Of a stretch of 64,000 bases of DNA, positions 59,632-64,000 are shown piece after piece. The stretch comes from an uncultured Bryobacteraceae bacterium (lineage in GTDB: Bacteria; Acidobacteriota; Terriglobia; Bryobacterales; Bryobacteraceae), in NCBI GenBank assembly GCA_938003835.1, contig CALKXJ010000016.1:62001-126000 (forward strand). The letters are read 5' to 3'. How positions within the stretch are numbered: position 1 is the stretch's first letter; each line of letters opens with the position of its first letter. A program made the translations under genes and the position numbers. Below the pieces are notes generated by a model. It did no database searches. It was not told the origin of the DNA and saw only the letters and a list, made by a program, of their open reading frames with translations.

Positions 59632-60963
59632 ATGAGACGAGAACCGTCCCGACGTAAGTTGTTTTCCTGGGCGATCTCGGGCGGCGCCGCCCTGACGTGC
59701 CCCAGATTAGCGGCGAGTGACCGGATACGGCTGGGCATCATCGGTTGCGGCGGGCGCGGCCGGAGCCTAATGCGCATCCTGGCTCGCTACCCGGACGTCG
59801 ACATCCCGGTGGTCAGCGATGTCATCGAGCCGCGCATGGAAGAGGCCGCAAAGCTTCTGGCGCGGCCGCCGGAGCGGGTGATCGACTACCGTCGCATCCT
59901 GGAGCGCAAGGACATCGACGCCGTCATCATCGCCACCACGCAGCACTGGCACGGCTTGCCCTTCATCCACGCCTGCCAGGCCGGCAAGCACATCTACGTC
60001 GAAAAGCCGCTCGGCCATACGGTGGTGGAAGGCCGCGCGATGGTCGAGGCGGCCAACAGGTACGGCGTCATCGCGCTGATGGGAACGCAACAGCGCGCGG
60101 GCGCCCACTACCGGAAGGCGGTCGAGGTCATCCGCTCTGGCAGGCTGGGCAAGATCGGCCTGGTGGAGTGCTGGAACTACTCCGACCGGGGGGAGCGCGC
60201 TGGCAAGTACCCCGATTCCGACCCTCCGCCCGGCTTTCACTGGGAGCGGTGGCTGGGGCCGGCGCCGCTCGTGCCCTTCAACCAGGCGCGCCTCAATCAC
60301 AACTGGTGGTTCGACTACGGCGGCAGCACCCTCGGCAACTGGGGGCCGCACCACTTCGACATCGTTTTCTGGGCCATGGGCGTCAACCAGCCGCGAAGTG
60401 TCGTCGCCACCGGCGGCAAGTTCGTCATCGACGACATCGCCGACACCTACGACACGCTCGAGGCCGCCTGGGAGTTCCCCGGCTTTCTTCTCACCTACCG
60501 CGTGCGCGAGTTCAGCAACTTCCATCACCTGCAAAGCCGGCCGAAACACTACGGCATCTGCTTCTACGGTAAAGAGGCGACGCTGGTGATCGACCGAGAC
60601 GGCTACGAGATCTACAGCAACACGAGCCGGCGTCCCTACCAGCTCTACCAGTTCCCGCTCGAGCCGCCGGTGGAGACGATGGCAGGAGTGCTGTACTCAC
60701 CTCCGGGGAAGGAACACGAAGGCGGGCAGGACGGCAGCTTCCAGCGGCTGTTTCTCGATTGCGTCAAACAGAGGCGGCAGCCACCGGTGGAGCTCGAGTT
60801 CAGCCACCGGGTGAGCGCCTGCGCGCATCTGGGCAACATCGCCTACCACACGCGGCGGCGCCTCGAATGGGACGGCGAGGCAGAGCGCTTCCGCGGCGAC
60901 GAGGAGGCCGACCGGCTGCTCAGCCGGAAGCGGCGCAAAGGCTACGAGCTGCCCGAGGTGTGA
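59632..60963 (+). CDS. Gfo/Idh/MocA family oxidoreductase with Tat signal
   Basis: A 443-residue NAD(P)-dependent oxidoreductase: SRRKLFSWAISGGAALTCP is a twin-arginine signal, LGIIGCGGRGRSLM the Rossmann motif (34-47), VEKPLGHTVVEG the EKP motif, and WWFDYGGSTLGNWGPHHFDI the catalytic domain. It is followed after 24 bases by a mannonate-dehydratase-like gene on the same strand, and MFS and methyltransferase genes come next, suggesting a uronate or sugar-acid pathway. GAGAGAGG precedes the ATG. Confidence 0.87.
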   Translation: MRREPSRRKLFSWAISGGAALTCPRLAASDRIRLGIIGCGGRGRSLMRILARYPDVDIPVVSDVIEPRMEEAAKLLARPPERVIDYRRILERKDIDAVIIATTQHWHGLPFIHACQAGKHIYVEKPLGHTVVEGRAMVEAANRYGVIALMGTQQRAGAHYRKAVEVIRSGRLGKIGLVECWNYSDRGERAGKYPDSDPPPGFHWERWLGPAPLVPFNQARLNHNWWFDYGGSTLGNWGPHHFDIVFWAMGVNQPRSVVATGGKFVIDDIADTYDTLEAAWEFPGFLLTYRVREFSNFHHLQSRPKHYGICFYGKEATLVIDRDGYEIYSNTSRRPYQLYQFPLEPPVETMAGVLYSPPGKEHEGGQDGSFQRLFLDCVKQRRQPPVELEFSHRVSACAHLGNIAYHTRRRLEWDGEAERFRGDEEADRLLSRKRRKGYELPEV

Positions 60964-60987
60964 ACCGAACGGAAAGGAACACGTGCG

Positions 60988-62061
60988 ATGAAGCAGAGCT
61001 TGTCACGCCGCGAGGTTCTCCAAGCTGCTGGCGCGGCGCTGGGCGTGTCGGCGTCGGTGAACGCCGCCGGCCGGCGCCTTCGATGGGAGCCCAAGGTGGC
61101 GGAGAACATACATGATCTCGAGGAATCCACCCTGCGCTGGCTGGCCCAGCTCGGCTTGAAGTGGGTGGACTTGCACGGCGCCGAGATGGTGGATCGCGAC
61201 AAGAAGGGCTGGTGGAGCCCGGAGGATCTGCGCGCCGTGCAGCAGCGCTGCCGCGACTTCGGGCTCGAGATCGCCATCATCACAATTCCTTTGGCCTGGC
61301 AGATGCGCCCCATGCTCGGAGCGGCCGGCCGCGACGAGGACATCGAACGCATCGCGCGGAGCGTCCGCGCGGTGGGAGAGGCGGGCATCCCCGTCCTCCA
61401 ATACCGCTGGTCGCCCGACTTCTTCTGGGGCCCGGAGATGGGCTACAAGCGCGTCGAGGGCCGCGGCGGAGCCTCCTACACCGCCTTCGACTTCGAGCTG
61501 GTCAAGGACAAGCCGCCATTTGAGAAGATCGGGCCGATCTCCCGCCAGGAACTGCTCGCACGGCTGACGTATTTCCTCCAGCCTGTCATCGAGGCGGCCG
61601 AGCAGGCCGGCGTCAAGCTCGCGCTGCACCCCAAGGACCCGCCTCAGCCGGTGGTGCGCGGCGTCGCGCGGCTGCTCACCAATCTCGAGGACATCGAGAG
61701 GTTCCTCGCTCTCTCTCCGAGTCCGGCGCACGGCTTCACGCTGTGTCTCGGCACGGTGGCCGAGATGGGCGTAAACGTCGTGGAGGCGATCCGGCGCATC
61801 GGCCGCCGCGGGCGCATTCATCACGTGCACTTCCGCAACGTGCGCGGCCGCGTGCCGCAATATGTGGAAACCTTCGTCGACGAGGGCGATACGGACATGC
61901 TCGCGGCGATGCGCGCGCTCAAGGAGGTGGACTACCGCCACGGGCTCGTCTCCGACCATACGCCGCAGATGAGCGGCGATCTGCCAGGCGGCAAGATGGG
62001 CCGGTCGTTTTCGCACGGCTACATCCGGGCGCTCATCCAGGCGGTGAACGCCGAAGGGTAG
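60988..62061 (+). CDS. Mannonate dehydratase-like TIM-barrel protein with Tat signal
   Basis: A 357-residue protein, signal SRREVLQAAGAALGVSASVNA at about 6-26. Body related to UxuA/xylose-isomerase-like barrels: LGLKWVDLHGAEMVDRDKKGWW, GVKLALHPKDPPQPVVRG, HVHFRNVRGRVPQYVETFVDEGDTD, and the end FSHGYIRALIQAVN that UxuA proteins share. The usual metal residues of UxuA (His, Cys, Asp) could not all be placed, so it could be a sugar-phosphate isomerase/epimerase-like enzyme instead. Two bases separate it from the methyltransferase start. Confidence 0.72.
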   Translation: MKQSLSRREVLQAAGAALGVSASVNAAGRRLRWEPKVAENIHDLEESTLRWLAQLGLKWVDLHGAEMVDRDKKGWWSPEDLRAVQQRCRDFGLEIAIITIPLAWQMRPMLGAAGRDEDIERIARSVRAVGEAGIPVLQYRWSPDFFWGPEMGYKRVEGRGGASYTAFDFELVKDKPPFEKIGPISRQELLARLTYFLQPVIEAAEQAGVKLALHPKDPPQPVVRGVARLLTNLEDIERFLALSPSPAHGFTLCLGTVAEMGVNVVEAIRRIGRRGRIHHVHFRNVRGRVPQYVETFVDEGDTDMLAAMRALKEVDYRHGLVSDHTPQMSGDLPGGKMGRSFSHGYIRALIQAVNAEG

Positions 62062-62063
62062 GC

Positions 62064-62645
62064 TTGGACGGATTCCGCTACGCCATCGCGCTGGCCCTGC
62101 TGCTGATGATGCCGGGCGTCTACCTGTACTGGTTCCTGGTTCATCCGCTGGTGCGCCTCTGGCGGCGTCTGGGCGTGGCCTGGACGATGGCGATCGTCTA
62201 CACGCCGATCGTGCTTGTCGCCGTGGTGCTCTGGCGGGCGCGGAGATGGCTGCTCGCCGTCGAGTGGGGAACCGACTGGCGGCTGACCGCCGCGGGCGCC
62301 GTCTTGCTCGGCCTCGCCGCGGCGCTCACGCGGCCGCTCGCCCGCAAACTGCCGCTCACCACGCTGCTCGGCATTCCCGAAATCGACCCGCGCCGGCGCC
62401 CCGTGCGGCTCATCACCGACGGCATCTACGCCCGAATGCGCCACCCGCGTTATGTGCAGATCTTGCTCGCGGTGGCCGGTTGGGCTCTCATAGCGAACTA
62501 CCTTGCCACCTATATCCTGGCCGGGACGGGGCTCCTGTGGGTGTGGCTGGTGGTGAGGATCGAAGAGCGGGAGCTGCGCGAGCGATTCGGCGCCGCGTGG
62601 GAGGCCTACGCCGCGCGCGTGCCGCGCTTCCTGCCACGGTGGTAG
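62064..62645 (+). CDS. Isoprenylcysteine-carboxyl-methyltransferase-like membrane protein
   Basis: A 193-residue multi-pass protein with TTG start at 62064 (GAAGGG in front). Helices AIALALLLMMPGVYLYWFLVHP, AWTMAIVYTPIVLVAVVLW, AAGAVLLGLAAALTRP and YILAGTGLLWVWLVVRI; the ICMT/PEMT-type signature lies at DGIYARMRHPRYVQILLAVAGW and RIEERELRERFGAAWEAYAARVPRFLP, which bind SAM. Methyl acceptor (phospholipid, isoprenoid or other) unknown. Follows the mannonate-dehydratase-like gene by two bases. Confidence 0.78.
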   Translation: MDGFRYAIALALLLMMPGVYLYWFLVHPLVRLWRRLGVAWTMAIVYTPIVLVAVVLWRARRWLLAVEWGTDWRLTAAGAVLLGLAAALTRPLARKLPLTTLLGIPEIDPRRRPVRLITDGIYARMRHPRYVQILLAVAGWALIANYLATYILAGTGLLWVWLVVRIEERELRERFGAAWEAYAARVPRFLPRW

Positions 62646-62703
62646 GCTCAGAGGATCGTGAGCCCTCGCAGGGGGCCATGAGATTGGCGTTGAGGAATTC
62701 CGG

Positions 62704-63915
62704 ATGAGTCTCGCCCGGGTGGCGCTGATCGCCGCGCTGTTCGTTCTCTCGCTCATCACTTACATCGACCGGGCGGCGATCGCCTCGGCTAAGACGCCGA
62801 TGGCGGCCGAGCTCGAGCTCTCGGATCAGCAGATGGGCGCCGTCTTCAGCGCCTTTGCGCTGGGTTACGCGCTGGCGCAGATCCCCTCCGGCTGGTTTGC
62901 CGACCGGCTGGGGCCGCGCCTGGCCCTGGCCACAGTGGTCAGCATCTGGAGCCTGTTCACCGGCGTGACGGGGTTGGTGCACACCTTCGGCGCGTTGCTC
63001 GCGGTGCGCTTCTTTTTCGGAATCGCCGAGGCCGGGGCCTTCCCTGGGGGCGCCCGCGCCATCTACAACTGGCTGCCGCCCGGGCAACGCGGCCGCGCCA
63101 ACGGCATCATGATGTCCGGCACGCGCATCGGCGCGGCGCTTGCCTTTCCGCTGATGGCGTGGCTCATCGGCCGGTGGGGTTGGCGCAGCGCCTTCTTCAT
63201 CCTTGCCCTTCCCGGCCTCCTCTGGGCGGCGCTATGGGCCCTTCTGTTCCGCAATCATCCGCCCGGAGCGCGACCGCAGCGCGAAGCGCCGGCGGCTTCC
63301 GGGCCGCGCCTCGGCGAGGTGCTGCGCTCCCCGAAGATGCTGCTCAATATGTTCCAGTACTTCTCGGGCAACTTCACCTTTTTTCTATGCATCTCGTGGA
63401 TGCTGCCGTATCTCGAGAGCCGGTACAAGCTCTCGCTCAGCGAGGCGGCGGCCTACTCCATGATCCCTCTGGCGGCCGGAGGCGTGGCGCAGTGGACCTC
63501 GGGTTTCCTGGTCGATGCGCTCTACCGGTCACGCCGGCGCGCCTGGTCGCGGCGGCTGCCCGCGATGGCCGGCTTCGCCCTGGCGGCGGCCGCCATCGCC
63601 GCCGTGGATTCCATGGAGACGGCTGCCGGGGCGGTGGCCTGCTTCGCGGCGGCCACCTTCGGCGCGGATCTGACGATCAGCCCGAGCTGGGTCTACGCCA
63701 TCGACCTCGGCGGCACCAGCTCCGGGGCCGTTTCCGGCGCGATGAACATGCTCGGCAACTTCGGCTCCTTCGTCAGCGCCAACGCGTTCCCTCTCCTGTA
63801 CGGGCTGACCGGAAGCGCCTTCGCGTACTTCGCCGTGGCGGCTCTGCTCAACGCGTTGTCGGTGGCCTGCTGGGCGCGAATGGGCCCGCCGCCGGCCTCC
63901 GGCCGCGCCTCCTGA
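62704..63915 (+). CDS. MFS transporter, ACS family (hexuronate-carrier-like)
   Basis: A 403-residue secondary transporter: ITYIDRAAIASAKTPMAAELELSDQQMG, GYALAQIPSGWFADRLGPRLAL, GIAEAGAFPGGARAIYNWLPPGQRGRANGI, the marks of anion/cation symporters such as hexuronate, glucarate or galactarate carriers. Second half reads NFTFFLCISWMLPYLESRYKLS. Position after oxidoreductase and mannonate-dehydratase-like genes fits uptake of a uronate. Substrate inference only. Confidence 0.86.
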   Translation: MSLARVALIAALFVLSLITYIDRAAIASAKTPMAAELELSDQQMGAVFSAFALGYALAQIPSGWFADRLGPRLALATVVSIWSLFTGVTGLVHTFGALLAVRFFFGIAEAGAFPGGARAIYNWLPPGQRGRANGIMMSGTRIGAALAFPLMAWLIGRWGWRSAFFILALPGLLWAALWALLFRNHPPGARPQREAPAASGPRLGEVLRSPKMLLNMFQYFSGNFTFFLCISWMLPYLESRYKLSLSEAAAYSMIPLAAGGVAQWTSGFLVDALYRSRRRAWSRRLPAMAGFALAAAAIAAVDSMETAAGAVACFAAATFGADLTISPSWVYAIDLGGTSSGAVSGAMNMLGNFGSFVSANAFPLLYGLTGSAFAYFAVAALLNALSVACWARMGPPPASGRAS

Positions 63916-63922
63916 GCGAAAC

Positions 63923-64000
63923 TCACATGCCGGCCGGCAGGCGCGCCGCGTCGCTGACGCGCTTCTGCCAGGACTCGATCCGGGCGCGCAGGCGCCGGAC
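63923..64000 (-). CDS. C-terminal tail of a gene running off the window, possibly a sulfatase
   Basis: Twenty-five in-frame codons before a TGA at 63925-63923, reading RRLRARIESWQKRVSDAARLPAGM. The basic, helical LRARIESWQK pattern resembles the tail of many sulfatases, but this is too little for a firm call. Convergent with the MFS gene, 7 bases apart. Confidence 0.35.
   Translation of the reverse strand, partial: VRRLRARIESWQKRVSDAARLPAGM

Noticed and set aside
1-64000. CRISPR array or insertion sequence.
   Set aside because: No regularly spaced direct repeats and no transposase or integrase motif were seen.

Overview
The window looks like a GC-rich Acidobacteriota chromosome, most likely class Terriglobia, order Bryobacterales (the 'Solibacter' relatives). 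Three things point there. The protein at 34075-36504 ends in the Solibacter-type C-terminal domain (TIGR03437 as I recognise it). A very long Oar-like TonB-dependent receptor with a carboxypeptidase-regulatory N-terminal domain sits at 9573-13031. There are many Tat-signal Gfo/Idh/MocA oxidoreductases and other sugar-acid enzymes of the kind common in that group. No database search was possible; names rest on motifs and remembered family patterns.

Layout. 1-3589 (minus): start of leuS, nfo, a multi-pass membrane protein and a DPPR-synthase-like UbiA prenyltransferase. 3606-6081: a Gfo/Idh/MocA oxidoreductase, then a thioredoxin-like protein and a DJ-1/PfpI protein. 6124-9559: a tightly overlapping cassette of AAA ATPase, small acidic-motif partner and SagB-type dehydrogenase, with lower GC in the ATPase. 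9573-19412: TonB receptor, Gfo/Idh/MocA oxidoreductase, aromatic-amino-acid-type decarboxylase, hybrid histidine kinase, pyrD, ridA. 19452-22431 (minus): hpnE with an unlisted 38-residue small protein directly upstream, a URO-D-like protein, a DUF350-like protein. 22475-28362: rpsU, an internally shortened sugar-binding lipoprotein, an Ldh-family dehydrogenase, a D-aminoacylase-like enzyme, a PBP4-type peptidase. 28355-30466: an MFS transporter, then 645 bases without a large gene that hold a sigma54-type promoter with a terminator, and a sigma70-driven leader with a 17-codon ORF and strong hairpins before rpmE. 30473-39254: a heparinase-like protein, an orphan FitA-like antitoxin, a Tat-exported rhamnonate-dehydratase-like enzyme, the TIGR03437 protein, a beta-propeller-like protein, an M28 peptidase. 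39269-45535 (minus): rhodanese, VOC protein, and a sugar operon (DapA/NanA-like aldolase, GH42, ROK kinase, MFS) whose last two genes are frameshifted. 45611-56196: tRNA-Ala, an RND efflux pair, ubiE-aroB divergent from nadB, a creatininase-like protein and mtgA. 56245-64000: an octahaem cytochrome with TPRs, a glycine-zipper protein, a hexuronate-type cluster (oxidoreductase, mannonate-dehydratase-like enzyme, methyltransferase, MFS) and a gene tail.

How the genes work together. The recurring theme is import and breakdown of plant or microbial sugars and sugar acids (TonB receptor, GH42, aldolase, rhamnonate and mannonate dehydratase-like enzymes, MFS carriers, Gfo/Idh oxidoreductases), mixed with core genes (leuS, rpsU, rpmE, pyrD, aroB, nadB, ubiE, mtgA). 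The least explained parts are the 29570-30214 RNA region and the 6124-9559 cassette.
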